This document shows positions 52,669 through 61,737 of a stretch of 64,000 nt of DNA, one piece after another. A program made the position numbers and the translations under genes. Every line of letters begins with the position of its first letter. Within the stretch, counting starts at the first letter, position 1. Origin of the DNA: Nitrosarchaeum koreense MY1 (GTDB taxonomy: Archaea > Thermoproteota > Nitrososphaeria > Nitrososphaerales > Nitrosopumilaceae); the NCBI RefSeq assembly GCF_000220175.1, contig NZ_AFPU01000001.1:124001-188000 (forward strand), in the 5' to 3' direction. The notes beneath the pieces are model-generated. The model was not told the origin of the DNA, did not search any database, and was given only the letters and a program-made list of their open reading frames with translations.

Positions 52669-53514
52669 TTAACCGTATGATTCGTACTTTACTTCAAAGC
52701 TTCCATCTGCACGTTTATCATGTTCTGTAACAAATCCTTTTGGTTTTAGGAAATCCATTACGCCGTCAATTGTTCCTTGCCAACCACAGACATAAAACAT
52801 TGTATTTTCTTTTGTAATTTTATCTTCAATCAATTCTTCTAATGGTGAAATTCCATTATCTCTTGGTCTAAGAAATGTTTCAACCCTTCCAACTTGACCT
52901 GCCCATGATCTGTTAAACCATTCTTGTGGTCTACTTATAGCTGCTCTATATTTAAAATTCCATTGATCTTTTCCTTTTGCTATACTTTCATTTTCTAAAT
53001 CTGTTAGCAATTCTTTGTAGCTTAGCTCATCAACATAACTTGCACCATGTAAAACAATTATTTCTCTTTTATCTCCAATAGCATGTAGGTGCTGAGCAAA
53101 ACTTACAAATGGTGCTAGACCTGTTCCTCCTCCTATACAAATAATTCTTCTATTGTCTTTTTCTCCGTTTGGCAGTGTTTCATTTATCAAAAGTGCTCTA
53201 CCTGTAGGCTTTAACCATAAAATTTCATCACCTTCTTTGGCATTGAATAACTGTGTGGTTAATCTACCTGGAAGTGGTTTTCTTACCCATCTAATTACAA
53301 GCTCTACATACTTTTTATTTTCAGGATGTGACGCAATTGAATATGCTCTTCTAACAATTTTTCCACCTTCTACAGGATTTGGTAAACCTAATGTGATAAA
53401 CTGACCTGCCTGATAATCTGGAACAGGTCCATCTTTTGGTACTAATCTAATAATTACAAGGTCTTCCTTAAGTAACTGAACATAGGTGATGGTTGCTTTG
53501 TTATCTACTACCAT
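52669..53514 (-). CDS. Ferredoxin-NADP reductase-like flavoprotein
   Basis: 281 aa. FAD-binding barrel (RRAYSIAS motif, then VELVIRWVRKPLPGRLTTQL) followed by an NAD(P)-binding domain (CIGGGTGLAPFVSF, FYVCGWQGTIDGVMDFL). This is the long FNR/plant-bacterial type. It transfers electrons between ferredoxin and NADP; the two ferredoxins at 40404 and 41089 are possible partners. Confidence 0.9.
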   Translation of the reverse strand: MVVDNKATITYVQLLKEDLVIIRLVPKDGPVPDYQAGQFITLGLPNPVEGGKIVRRAYSIASHPENKKYVELVIRWVRKPLPGRLTTQLFNAKEGDEILWLKPTGRALLINETLPNGEKDNRRIICIGGGTGLAPFVSFAQHLHAIGDKREIIVLHGASYVDELSYKELLTDLENESIAKGKDQWNFKYRAAISRPQEWFNRSWAGQVGRVETFLRPRDNGISPLEELIEDKITKENTMFYVCGWQGTIDGVMDFLKPKGFVTEHDKRADGSFEVKYESYG

Positions 53515-53637
53515 AACGTTACATCCATCCTAATTATGGTTAAATATCTTGTGTTAATTTCACACTTATGTTTTTTTTGACCGCTAAACGTTAATAACCA
53601 ATTTGAAAAACGTAATTCGATCAGTTTACTGATTATT

Positions 53638-53711
53638 GGGCCGATCGTCTAGTCTGGTAGGATGGGTGCATGGCATGCATCAGATCGAGGGTTCAAATCC
53701 CTTTCGGTCCA
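53638..53711 (+). tRNA. tRNA-Ala (anticodon GGC)
   Basis: 74 nt: acceptor GGGCCGA/TCGGTCC with G3-U70, anticodon stem GGTGC/GCATC, loop ATGGCAT (GGC), T-arm GAGGG/CCCTT, discriminator A, no CCA. Its last 19 bases lie under the 3' end of the convergent HEAT-repeat gene. Confidence 0.94.
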
Positions 53712-54259
53712 CTTTCTTTTCTTATCCTTACAAGCAATCTCTTCAACTCTGAATCTTGTTGTTTAGACAATTCTTTAATTTCACTCTCTGATAATGAATA
53801 TCCAAGATCAATAATTGCTTGTAATGCACTTTTTCTAACTTCCAAATTAGAGTCGGACAGAGAATCATAAATTGCTTTTTTAGCTTCCTTTGCATTAAGA
53901 AATCCTAATGCTCCTAGAGCACATGCTTTTACCATCGAACTTTGATCATCTAATAGATTGATAATTTCTGATATTGCATTAGCATCATTTCGATTAGCTA
54001 TTACTAAAGCTGTGTATCCTCTAATGTTTTTATTTTGAGATTTCAAATTATTTACCAATAAATCTGAAATATTATTTTCATTTAATACTAGTGCACTAAA
54101 AGCTTCTCCTCTCACTTTAATATCGGCATCATCTAATTTTGAAATTATTTTTTGTATAATTTCTATATTATTTGTATCAGAAAGAAATTCAAGATTTTTA
54201 ATTTTTTCTTCAACAGTTCCTGAATCTAAAATTTCTATGATATTTTTCATATTATTCAT
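53693..54259 (-). CDS. HEAT-repeat protein
   Basis: 188 aa composed of about five helical repeats of ~31 residues (patterns such as DADIKVRGEAFSALVLNE, DDQSSMVKACALGALGFL, DSNLEVRKSALQAIIDLG). PBS-lyase/HEAT solenoids bind proteins. The C-terminal codons and stop overlap the tRNA-Ala T-arm on the other strand. Confidence 0.82.
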   Translation of the reverse strand: MNNMKNIIEILDSGTVEEKIKNLEFLSDTNNIEIIQKIISKLDDADIKVRGEAFSALVLNENNISDLLVNNLKSQNKNIRGYTALVIANRNDANAISEIINLLDDQSSMVKACALGALGFLNAKEAKKAIYDSLSDSNLEVRKSALQAIIDLGYSLSESEIKELSKQQDSELKRLLVRIRKESGPKGI

Positions 54260-54367
54260 TAAAATCCCCAGATCTAGTTAATAATGGTTCAATATTTTTC
54301 ATAAAATTTTATCTAGAATCAAAAATTCCCTTTTAGCTTTAAATTATCGTTAAATACCGAACTTCTT

Positions 54368-54652
54368 ATGTCAAACGAATCCAGAAACACCATATTCATT
54401 GGTAAGAAACCATTGATGGCATATGTAACATCAACGCTAATTCAATTGGCAAACTTACCCTCCGTCTACATCAAAGCTAGAGGTCTAAGCATTGGTCGTG
54501 CTGTGGATGTAGCTCAAATCATTGCAAGAAAGACAGAAAATGCTGGATACTCTATTGGAGAAATAAAAATAGGCTCCGAATCATTAGAGTCACAAGACGG
54601 TAGAACCAGAAACGTTTCAACAATAGAAATTGAAGTAAAGAGAAACGGTTGA
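54368..54652 (+). CDS. albA: Alba DNA/RNA-binding chromatin protein
   Basis: 94 aa. IFIGKKPLMAYVTSTLIQLA contains the conserved DNA-contacting Lys (normally acetylated Lys16/17), with SIGRAVDVAQIIARK and the C-terminal strand STIEIEVKR. Dimeric chromatin protein that also binds RNA. Confidence 0.95.
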   Translation: MSNESRNTIFIGKKPLMAYVTSTLIQLANLPSVYIKARGLSIGRAVDVAQIIARKTENAGYSIGEIKIGSESLESQDGRTRNVSTIEIEVKRNG

Positions 54653-54681
54653 TAACTGTACTTTACTTGAAATTTTTTATT

Positions 54682-55548
54682 TTATTCTCTTTTTGAAAAT
54701 CTATATCTCTTTTCTAATTTTTGGAATTTTGGTAATTCTACAAGATCATTGAACTGATCAAAATTTACAACTTTTTGTTTAGATTTCCTTGTAGTTCCTG
54801 ACTTTTTCAATTCTTTTAAAATGTTCATAGTTGCAAAAGTATTAGCAAATAATACTGAAAGTGGATATAAAATAATTTTAAATCCTAATTTATGTAATAT
54901 TTCTGCTGACATTATAGGAGTTGTACCTCCCTCTATCATGTTTGCTACAAGAGGTGCTTTGATGGATTTTCCAATTATTTTCATTTCTTCTAATGATCTA
55001 GGTGCTTCAATAAACACTGCATCTGCCCCTGTTTTTTTATTTTGTAATCCACGTTCTATTGCTGCATCTAATCCTTCTGTAGCTCTTGCATCAGTCCTTG
55101 CAACAATTATGAAATCTTTACTTTGCCTTGCATCTATAGCTGCCCCCAATTTTTCGGTGTATTCTTCTTGTGATATCACTTCTTTTCCTTGCATATGTCC
55201 ACATCTCTTTGGCCATCTTTGGTCTTCTAGAAAAATCCCTGATGCACCTGCTGATTCTAATTCCCTTACCAATTTCCAAACACTTAATGCATTACCATAA
55301 CCCGTATCTGAATCAACTATTACTGGAACTGAAACGGCTCTACATATTCTTCTTGCATTATCTAATGTTTCAGTTGCTCCAATGAAACCATAGTCTGGCA
55401 TTCCAAACAATGTAGCTGAAGTTCCATATCCTGTTTGAAACATAGCTTCAAACCCTACTTTTTCTGCAATTTTTGCTCCAATTGCATCATACACACCTGG
55501 AATTACAAGTGGCTTGTTTGTTTTTAGCATATTTTTCAAATTTTTCAT
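54682..55548 (-). CDS. Isocitrate lyase/PEP-mutase family enzyme (2-methylisocitrate lyase-like)
   Basis: 288 aa TIM barrel. DSDTGYGN (metal loop), EDQRWPKRCGHMQGKEV (KRCGH catalytic loop) and IEAPRSLEEM mark the family. It could be a 2-methylisocitrate lyase, oxaloacetate decarboxylase or a PEP mutase; no methylcitrate-cycle genes are adjacent. About 60 bp downstream of the PadR gene on the same strand. Confidence 0.85.
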   Translation of the reverse strand: MKNLKNMLKTNKPLVIPGVYDAIGAKIAEKVGFEAMFQTGYGTSATLFGMPDYGFIGATETLDNARRICRAVSVPVIVDSDTGYGNALSVWKLVRELESAGASGIFLEDQRWPKRCGHMQGKEVISQEEYTEKLGAAIDARQSKDFIIVARTDARATEGLDAAIERGLQNKKTGADAVFIEAPRSLEEMKIIGKSIKAPLVANMIEGGTTPIMSAEILHKLGFKIILYPLSVLFANTFATMNILKELKKSGTTRKSKQKVVNFDQFNDLVELPKFQKLEKRYRFSKRE

Positions 55549-55610
55549 GCTATACCTTTTAAATAGAATTATTTATGATTTTAAAAATATTAAAAATGAT
55601 ATAAACAATC

Positions 55611-56120
55611 CTATTCTATTTTGATTTCTTTTCCTTTTTTGATAATTTTTTTCTCATCTATTTTCTTTAATTCTGATTCTAAGAATTTTCTATATTTCTC
55701 AGTTTCCTCATTTGTCATATTGGCAAAATTAGAGCTAAGAATTGAACCAATTATGGACATCTTTTCTAACAAATCCGTTGCAACAAATCTTCCTACATTT
55801 CCTAGTCTAAAAAGAACATCTAATTGCTTTCTAACAATTTCATTTACTTTGTCAACGTCTTCTGCTGTCTCTATCCCTTTTTTTGTTAGTTGGTACTTTC
55901 CATCTTTAGTTTCTTCAATAAGTTCTTCATCAAGTAATCTTCCCAATAACGGATAGATCAAACCAGGTGAAGGTTTCCATATACCGTTACTTTGTTCTAC
56001 AGCGTAATCTATGATCTCTTTTCCAGTATGTGCTTTCTTTTTTAGAAGTTCTAAAATAAAATATCTTGAAAATCCTCTAGGTATTGAACTCCCTACTCTT
56101 TGAAACCATTCTGAAATCAT
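55611..56120 (-). CDS. PadR-family transcription regulator
   Basis: 169 aa. wHTH at about 12-90 (SRYFILELLKKKAHTGKEII, KPSPGLIYPLLGRLLDEELI), then a C-terminal helical dimerisation region ending in a Lys-rich tail. I start at MISEWFQRVG; the frame extends five codons further. The gene diverges from sdhA with less than 100 bp between, so it may regulate the sdh operon or the lyase downstream. Confidence 0.85.
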   Translation of the reverse strand: MISEWFQRVGSSIPRGFSRYFILELLKKKAHTGKEIIDYAVEQSNGIWKPSPGLIYPLLGRLLDEELIEETKDGKYQLTKKGIETAEDVDKVNEIVRKQLDVLFRLGNVGRFVATDLLEKMSIIGSILSSNFANMTNEETEKYRKFLESELKKIDEKKIIKKGKEIKIE

Positions 56121-56215
56121 GATCAATAATATCACTAGTGATATATAATAATTTTTTGAAATCTACGCTCATTACTACATATTTAACCCGCCTTTTAGGT
56201 AGTCACTCTGTCAAA

Positions 56216-57928
56216 ATGGTCGAATCTCTTGAATTTGATTTGATAATCTGCGGGTCAGGATTGGCTGGTCTAAGAGCAGCTATAGAAGCAGCAAGGAAAA
56301 ATTCAAAAATCAAAATTGGAATTGTTTCAAAACTCCAAGTTATGCGTTCTCATTCTGTATCTGCAGAAGGTGGAACAGCAGCTGTACTTTTTGAAGATGA
56401 AGGTGATACTATTGAATCTCATATTTATGATACAGTGAAAGGAAGTGATTTTCTTGCTGATCAAGACGTTGCTGAGAGACTTTGTGTGGAGATGCCAAAA
56501 GAAATTTATCAATTAGATCATTGGGGAATGCCTTGGTCTAGACGAAAAGATGGAAGAATAGGACAAAGAAATTTTGGTGGTTATAGTTTTCCAAGAGCTA
56601 CATATGCGTCTGATAAAGTTGGTTTCTTTGAAATGCAAACTTTGTATGATACATGTCAAAAATTTGAAAATATTGAATATCTCAATGAATGGTTTGCAAC
56701 ATCAATTATTCATGATGGAAAACGATTTATGGGAATTACTGCAATTGAACTTTCATCTGGTACATTTTATTCAATTAAAGGTAAAGCTCTAATCATTGCA
56801 ACTGGTGGAGCTGGAAGACTGTACAGTTTCTCAACTTATGCACTATCTTCAACTCCAGATGGTTTGGATATGGCATTACGTGCAGGCATGGCACTCAAAG
56901 ACATGGAATTTGTTCAATTTCATCCAACTGGAATTTTGCCTTCAGGAATATTGATTACTGAAGGTGCAAGGGGCGAGGGAGGATATTTGTTAAATAACAA
57001 AGGTGAAAGATTTATGAAAAAATATGCTGGTGAAAAAATGGAATTAGCTCCACGTGATATTGTTTCAAGAGCTATGATGACAGAAATGAGTGAAGGACGT
57101 GGATTCAAACATGAAACTGGCGTTAATTGCATGAAACTTGATTTACGACATCTTGGAGATGAAAAAATTAAAGAAAAATTAGGTGGTATCAGAGAAATTT
57201 CTATTAAATTTTCAGGATTAGATCCTTCAACTGACATACTTGATGTTAGACCTGTATGTCATTATATGATGGGTGGAATTCATACTGATATTGATGGTGC
57301 AACTGAACTTCAAGGTGTGTGGGCTGCAGGTGAGGCAGCATGTAACAGTGTTCATGGTTCAAATCGACTTGGAGCAAATTCTACTTCTGAGTGTATAGTT
57401 TGGGGTAAAATCACTGGCAGTTTAGCAGTTGATTATATTGAAAAAAATAACTTGACTACTTCCTGGCCTCATCATTTAGTTGCAGCCGAGGAAAAAAGAA
57501 TCTATGATGGAATATTTCGAGGTAATGGTGATGCTAATCCATATGAGGTTAAACAAGAACTAACTGATATTATGAATGATAAAGCATATGTTTTCAGAAA
57601 CGAAAAGAATCTTGTCGAAGGACTAAAAAAAATACGTCAACTAAAAGAACAAACTTGGAAGCATGTCGATGACAAAGCAAATGAATACAATACTAACTTT
57701 TCAAATGTGATGGAACTCGATTCAATGTTTCGTGTTGCAGAAATTGTTTTGCTTGGAGCTATTAATAGAAAAGAATCACGTGGTGCACATGCAAGAACTG
57801 ATTATCCAAAACGTGATGATGCAAACTTTTTACATCATACTCTAGCCTATTATGATCCTAAAGAACCAATTATGAAAACACATCCGGTAACAATTACTAA
57901 ATATCAACCAGTTGAGAGGAAATACTAG
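56216..57928 (+). CDS. sdhA: Succinate dehydrogenase flavoprotein subunit
   Basis: 570 aa from the ATG at 56216, which gives a normal N-terminus (MVESLEFDLIICGSGLAGLR; the FAD dinucleotide motif). The frame upstream to 56138 is ignored because a TATA-like CATATTTAA lies 30-37 bases before the chosen ATG. The FAD-linking region HSVSAEGGTAA, the active-site motif QFHPTGI and Arg region SNRLGANSTSECIVWG are intact. It oxidises succinate to fumarate in the incomplete citric cycle. Confidence 0.95.
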   Translation: MVESLEFDLIICGSGLAGLRAAIEAARKNSKIKIGIVSKLQVMRSHSVSAEGGTAAVLFEDEGDTIESHIYDTVKGSDFLADQDVAERLCVEMPKEIYQLDHWGMPWSRRKDGRIGQRNFGGYSFPRATYASDKVGFFEMQTLYDTCQKFENIEYLNEWFATSIIHDGKRFMGITAIELSSGTFYSIKGKALIIATGGAGRLYSFSTYALSSTPDGLDMALRAGMALKDMEFVQFHPTGILPSGILITEGARGEGGYLLNNKGERFMKKYAGEKMELAPRDIVSRAMMTEMSEGRGFKHETGVNCMKLDLRHLGDEKIKEKLGGIREISIKFSGLDPSTDILDVRPVCHYMMGGIHTDIDGATELQGVWAAGEAACNSVHGSNRLGANSTSECIVWGKITGSLAVDYIEKNNLTTSWPHHLVAAEEKRIYDGIFRGNGDANPYEVKQELTDIMNDKAYVFRNEKNLVEGLKKIRQLKEQTWKHVDDKANEYNTNFSNVMELDSMFRVAEIVLLGAINRKESRGAHARTDYPKRDDANFLHHTLAYYDPKEPIMKTHPVTITKYQPVERKY

Positions 57929-58363
57929 ATGACTAATCAAGATGAACACAAAGAGGGCATTGGTGGAATGATCAATCCTCGAAGATATGGTATCGAAAGA
58001 GTAGCATATCTATTAATGAGATTAAGTGGGTTGGGATTATTGGCATATTTTATCGGTCACATCTATGAAACTAGTTCAATTTTAAAAGGTCAAGTTGGAT
58101 GGAATGAATTTCTTGCTCTAACACAAACCAACGAAGGACATGCTATTTTAGCAATAGTTATCGCAATGTGTGTTTTCCACACTGTCAATGGAATTAGAGT
58201 GATGCTTGGACATGGAGGAGTTGGAGTAGGTAAACCTGCTAGACCTGATTATCCATACATTCCAGCCTCTCAAAACATTAGACACAAAATGGGAATTTAT
58301 TCTGCAATAATTCTTGCTGCAATTGCGATGATGTATGGACTTGCGGTAATGTTTGGTGAATAA
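57929..58363 (+). CDS. sdhC: Succinate dehydrogenase membrane subunit (SdhC-like, haem b)
   Basis: 144 aa, three hydrophobic helices. RRYGIERVAYLLMRLSGLGL resembles the SdhC N-terminal helix with the RxSG motif; candidate axial His residues lie in GHIYETS and CVFHTVNG. Starts at the base after the sdhA stop. Anchors the enzyme and handles quinone. Confidence 0.88.
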   Translation: MTNQDEHKEGIGGMINPRRYGIERVAYLLMRLSGLGLLAYFIGHIYETSSILKGQVGWNEFLALTQTNEGHAILAIVIAMCVFHTVNGIRVMLGHGGVGVGKPARPDYPYIPASQNIRHKMGIYSAIILAAIAMMYGLAVMFGE

Positions 58364-58364
58364 A

Positions 58365-58709
58365 ATGAGAGAAAGTATTATTATGAAAATTCATTATGGA
58401 ACTGCTCTAGCTGCCGTGGCATTAGTAGCAGTTCACATATTGATGCGTCTAACACAAGGATTTGCAGAATCTTTGGAATATGAAAGTGTAATTGCAAACT
58501 ACAAATTCTTACCATATGCGGGTATGCTTGAAATCATCTTAATCCTACTATCTATTCACGGTTTTAATGGGTTAAGAGTAATTCTACTAGAATTGAAGCA
58601 AGGAAGAAAATATGAAAAGGCAGTTTCATATGGATGTGTTGTTGCTATGATTGCATTAATTGCATATGGTTCACGAACAATAATAATGGTTAATACGGGG
58701 ATGATGTAG
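58365..58709 (+). CDS. sdhD: Succinate dehydrogenase membrane subunit (SdhD-like)
   Basis: 114 aa from the first ATG after the sdhC stop (1-bp gap). Three helices; candidate haem/quinone His in IHYGTALAAV and VAVHILMRLTQGF. Pairs with SdhC. The frame is open four codons upstream from a TTG, which would overlap sdhC; the ATG is preferred. Confidence 0.85.
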   Translation: MRESIIMKIHYGTALAAVALVAVHILMRLTQGFAESLEYESVIANYKFLPYAGMLEIILILLSIHGFNGLRVILLELKQGRKYEKAVSYGCVVAMIALIAYGSRTIIMVNTGMM

Positions 58710-59459
58710 ATGGCACAGGAATCTAGTTTGGCAGAAAAAAATACTATGAAAAAAATCACTTTACGTATTGCAAGGTTTAATCCTGCAAATGATGATGCCA
58801 AAAAATTTATGGAATTTAATATTTCATACGAAAAATGGACAACTGTATTAGAAGCAATTCTTGATGTTAAGCAACATTTTGATCATTCTATTGCAGTTAG
58901 ATATTCTTGCAGACAAGCTACTTGTGGTTCATGTGGGATGATTATTAATGGAAAACCTAGATTGGCATGTTTTACAAAAATCAGCGAGCTGAATTCAAAT
59001 GTTGTAACCGTTGAACCAATGAATAACTTTCCAATCATTCGTGATCTTGCAGTAAAGTTTGAACGACTATTTGATACTCATCATAAAGTAAAACCATACC
59101 TGATACGTGATGATACTGAAATTTCAAGTAGCACAAAAGAATTTCTTCAAACTCCTGAAGAGCTAGAACAATACATCCAATTCTCAAATTGTATTAAATG
59201 TGGATTATGCAATTCGGCATGTCCTACAATGGCAACAGACTCTTCATTTGTAGGTCCTCAGGCATTAGCCCAAGCATATCGATATGTCGCTGATAGTAGG
59301 GATAAAGGAAAAGACGAACGCCTAAAAATTATTGATAACTCTCATGGTATCTGGAGATGTCATTTTGCAGGCTCTTGTAGTCAAGTATGCCCAAAAGGAG
59401 TAGATCCAGCCATGGGCATCCAATTACTCCGCGGTTATATGTTGGGATTTAGAAGCTAA
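58710..59459 (+). CDS. sdhB: Succinate dehydrogenase iron-sulfur subunit
   Basis: 249 aa. The N-terminal 2Fe-2S motif is SCRQATCGSCGM, with the fourth ligand in RLACFTK; the C-terminal domain has CIKCGLCNSACP (4Fe-4S) and CHFAGSCSQVCPKGVDP (3Fe-4S with the last 4Fe-4S ligand). All three clusters look intact. Its start directly follows sdhD. Passes electrons to quinone. Confidence 0.95.
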   Translation: MAQESSLAEKNTMKKITLRIARFNPANDDAKKFMEFNISYEKWTTVLEAILDVKQHFDHSIAVRYSCRQATCGSCGMIINGKPRLACFTKISELNSNVVTVEPMNNFPIIRDLAVKFERLFDTHHKVKPYLIRDDTEISSSTKEFLQTPEELEQYIQFSNCIKCGLCNSACPTMATDSSFVGPQALAQAYRYVADSRDKGKDERLKIIDNSHGIWRCHFAGSCSQVCPKGVDPAMGIQLLRGYMLGFRS

Positions 59460-59779
59460 ATCTTCTTTTTGGGATTAGGACTATTATTTACCTGATTGTT
59501 AATCTGTTCTGCCATAAAGTGATTTGAGACATTTACTTTAACATCATCAATTCCATCTACCTTCAAAAGATTATCATGTATATCTTGACAGATTTTAAAT
59601 CCAAAAACTGCTGGACAAAATGGACTAGTTAGATGCAAATCTACTTTCACGTTATTACTATTGATATCGACTTCATCGATTAATTCTAAATCGGTAATTG
59701 ATGTATTGATTTCAGGATCTACAATCTTTGATAGCTCATCAAAAATTTTCACTCTAAGTTGTTTGATATCTAGACTCAT
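59456..59779 (-). CDS. MIP18/SufT-like (DUF59) Fe-S assembly protein
   Basis: 107 aa. Typical pattern KIVDPEINTSITDLELIDEV, then SPFCPAVFGFKICQDI with the conserved Cys region. DUF59 proteins assist Fe-S cluster delivery, fitting the neighbouring Fe-S-rich sdhB gene with which it converges (4-bp overlap). The start is at MSLDIKQLRV; 11 codons upstream are ignored. Confidence 0.85.
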   Translation of the reverse strand: MSLDIKQLRVKIFDELSKIVDPEINTSITDLELIDEVDINSNNVKVDLHLTSPFCPAVFGFKICQDIHDNLLKVDGIDDVKVNVSNHFMAEQINNQVNNSPNPKKKI

Positions 59780-59828
59780 GGAGAAAAAAGCGTTGATGCT
59801 ATATATAACCATTCTAGAATATTAGATA

Positions 59829-61289
59829 ATGTATCGTTCTCGTCTTAGTACAGATTTGAGTGATCTTACTTTAGAATATGTTTCATCAATTAAAGATGAT
59901 TACCAAATAGCACTTTATGATATTCTGGGAAGTCAAGCTCATACACTAATGTTATATGAAAAACAAATTATTACAAAAAATGATACAAAAAAAATTCTTT
60001 CAGCATTAGAATCTCTAAAAAATGAAAAATTTGATAATTTGACTGAAGCCGAAGATATTCATGAATTAATTGAAACACTAGTTATCAAAAAAGCAGGAAT
60101 TACAAGTGGTGGAAAAATGCATACTGCACGTTCCCGAAATGATCAGGTTTCTTTAGATATTAGAATGAAAATTCGTGATGATATTAACATTATTTGTAAT
60201 TGTTTACTTGATACTATTGAAGCACTTGTATCTCTAGCAAAAAATCACCAAAAAACAATAATGCCTCTTTACACACATCTACAACAAGCTCAAGCTGGTT
60301 TATTTTCACATTATCTAATAGCTCAGGCCGATGTATTGTTTAGGGACTTTGATCGACTTTATGTTGCATTTAACCATGTTAATCAAAGTCCATTAGGTGC
60401 AGGACCTGTTGGAGGAACTAGTATTGAAATAGATCGACATAGCACTGCCAAAATGTTAGGATTTGACAGTGTTTTAGAAAATTCTCTAGATGCTACTAGC
60501 ACACGTGATTTTGTTGCTGAATATGTTTCAATGATAGCAATACTGATGACTAATCTGAGTAGAATTTCTGAAGATTTTGTTATTTGGTCAACGTCTGAAT
60601 TTTCCTTTATAGAACTTGCAGATGAATTCACATCTCCATCAAGTGTAATGCCTCAAAAGAAAAATCCCGATATATTAGAATTAACAAGAGGAAAAACCGC
60701 AGAAGTAATTGGAAATCTTACTGCAATCCTAACTACTATCAAAGGACTGGCTTCTGGATATGGACGTGATCTGCAACAAATTAAATCATCCATTTGGTCA
60801 ACATCTAAAATTTCTATAAACGCATTATTGATTTTAAAATCTATTCTTCTTACATTACATGTTAATGAAAAAGAAATGAAAAAGGCAGCTGAATCTAGTT
60901 ATCTTGTTGCCCTTGATATTGCAGAAAAATTAGTTCGGAATGGAATTCCGTTTCGAACAACTCATAAAATTGCAGGAGGCTTGGTACAATTAGCACATCA
61001 ATACAACAAATCTTTGAATAAGCTCACTGTAAAAGAAATTTCAAAAATTGCACATGATGCTAAAGTCACTCCTAATCTTATAATGAAAATCATTGAATCC
61101 ACAACAATTACATCTTCTCTAAAGGAAAGAAAGTCCTTTGGCTCTTCGGGATACGATGAGCAAAAGAGAATGATTGAAGATCGTGTGAAGAAAATTAATA
61201 GTTATAGAATTAATGCAACAAAACGATATAATGATATTACTAAGGCATTCGATGATCTCTCTGGCAAAGTTACTGAATTGATAAAATAG
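59829..61289 (+). CDS. argH: Argininosuccinate lyase
   Basis: 486 aa. Fumarase/ASL superfamily signature SSVMPQKKNPDILELTRGK; N-terminal MYRSRLSTDLSDLTLEYVSS and HTARSRNDQVSLD with substrate-binding residues; THLQQAQAG. Cleaves argininosuccinate to arginine and fumarate. Stop lies three bases from the convergent tRNA-Lys. Confidence 0.95.
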   Translation: MYRSRLSTDLSDLTLEYVSSIKDDYQIALYDILGSQAHTLMLYEKQIITKNDTKKILSALESLKNEKFDNLTEAEDIHELIETLVIKKAGITSGGKMHTARSRNDQVSLDIRMKIRDDINIICNCLLDTIEALVSLAKNHQKTIMPLYTHLQQAQAGLFSHYLIAQADVLFRDFDRLYVAFNHVNQSPLGAGPVGGTSIEIDRHSTAKMLGFDSVLENSLDATSTRDFVAEYVSMIAILMTNLSRISEDFVIWSTSEFSFIELADEFTSPSSVMPQKKNPDILELTRGKTAEVIGNLTAILTTIKGLASGYGRDLQQIKSSIWSTSKISINALLILKSILLTLHVNEKEMKKAAESSYLVALDIAEKLVRNGIPFRTTHKIAGGLVQLAHQYNKSLNKLTVKEISKIAHDAKVTPNLIMKIIESTTITSSLKERKSFGSSGYDEQKRMIEDRVKKINSYRINATKRYNDITKAFDDLSGKVTELIK

Positions 61290-61292
61290 GAG

Positions 61293-61366
61293 CGGGTCTA
61301 GTGGGATTCGGACCCACGACAACCGGATTAAAAGTCCGGTGCGCTACCTGGCTGCGCCATAGACCC
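61293..61366 (-). tRNA. tRNA-Lys (anticodon TTT)
   Basis: 74 nt, same stems as the gene at 3117: acceptor GGGTCTA/TAGACCC, loop CTTTTAA (TTT), discriminator G, no CCA. 73 of 74 bases are identical to tRNA-Lys(CTT); only anticodon base 34 differs. Confidence 0.97.
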
Positions 61367-61462
61367 CTCACAAAAATGCTTGACGTGTATAATTTAGTCT
61401 TTTACAAAATTTTTTTCTGTTGCAGAAACTTTTAATCTGGCAATTTGTTTGAAACAATTCGG

Positions 61463-61540
61463 GCCCTTGTAGTATAGTCCGGTCTAGAATTCGACCCTGT
61501 CACGGTTGAGACGCGTGTTCAAATCCCGCCGAGGGCGCCA
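61463..61540 (+). tRNA. tRNA-Asp (anticodon GTC), with encoded CCA and irregular D-arm
   Basis: Acceptor GCCCTTG/CGAGGGC, anticodon stem CGACC/GGTTG, loop CTGTCAC (GTC), T-loop TTCAAAT, discriminator G followed by CCA in the genome. The D-arm (TAGTATAGTCCGGTCTAGAATT) closes poorly (A-A and G-U positions), and the T-stem has a T-C mismatch. It is likely functional but structurally weak. Confidence 0.85.
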
Positions 61541-61674
61541 TTTATCTTAAAATGATCATATTGTCTATTTCATTATGATATGATCGCTCTAAATATCGTA
61601 TTTTTATATAAAATTGAGAATGATCAAGAAAAAATTTCTACTTGTTCAATTCTCTTATAATCTGTTAATTTCAC

Positions 61675-61701
61675 TGTGAGATGATTTCTCAATATCTCAC
61701 A
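61675..61701. repeat. 8-bp inverted repeat upstream of the Ala-rich/hemA genes
   Basis: TGTGAGAT and ATCTCACA flank 11 bases, 36 bp before the first ATG. Either an operator or a leader hairpin. Confidence 0.6.
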
Positions 61702-61737
61702 AGAATATTAAAATTCAGGCAATTTTAGTAAAATTTG

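Noticed and set aside
53670-53870. 66-codon plus-strand frame beginning in tRNA-Ala (SRVQIPFGP)
   Set aside because: Translation of tRNA T-arm and antisense of the HEAT-repeat gene; no independent coding signal.
56138-56215. Upstream extension of sdhA by 26 codons
   Set aside because: It would include the TATA-like box and an N-terminus unlike other SdhA proteins.
61119-61322. 67-codon minus-strand frame (SWVRIPLDP)
   Set aside because: Reads through tRNA-Lys and the antisense of argH; tRNA-derived artefact.
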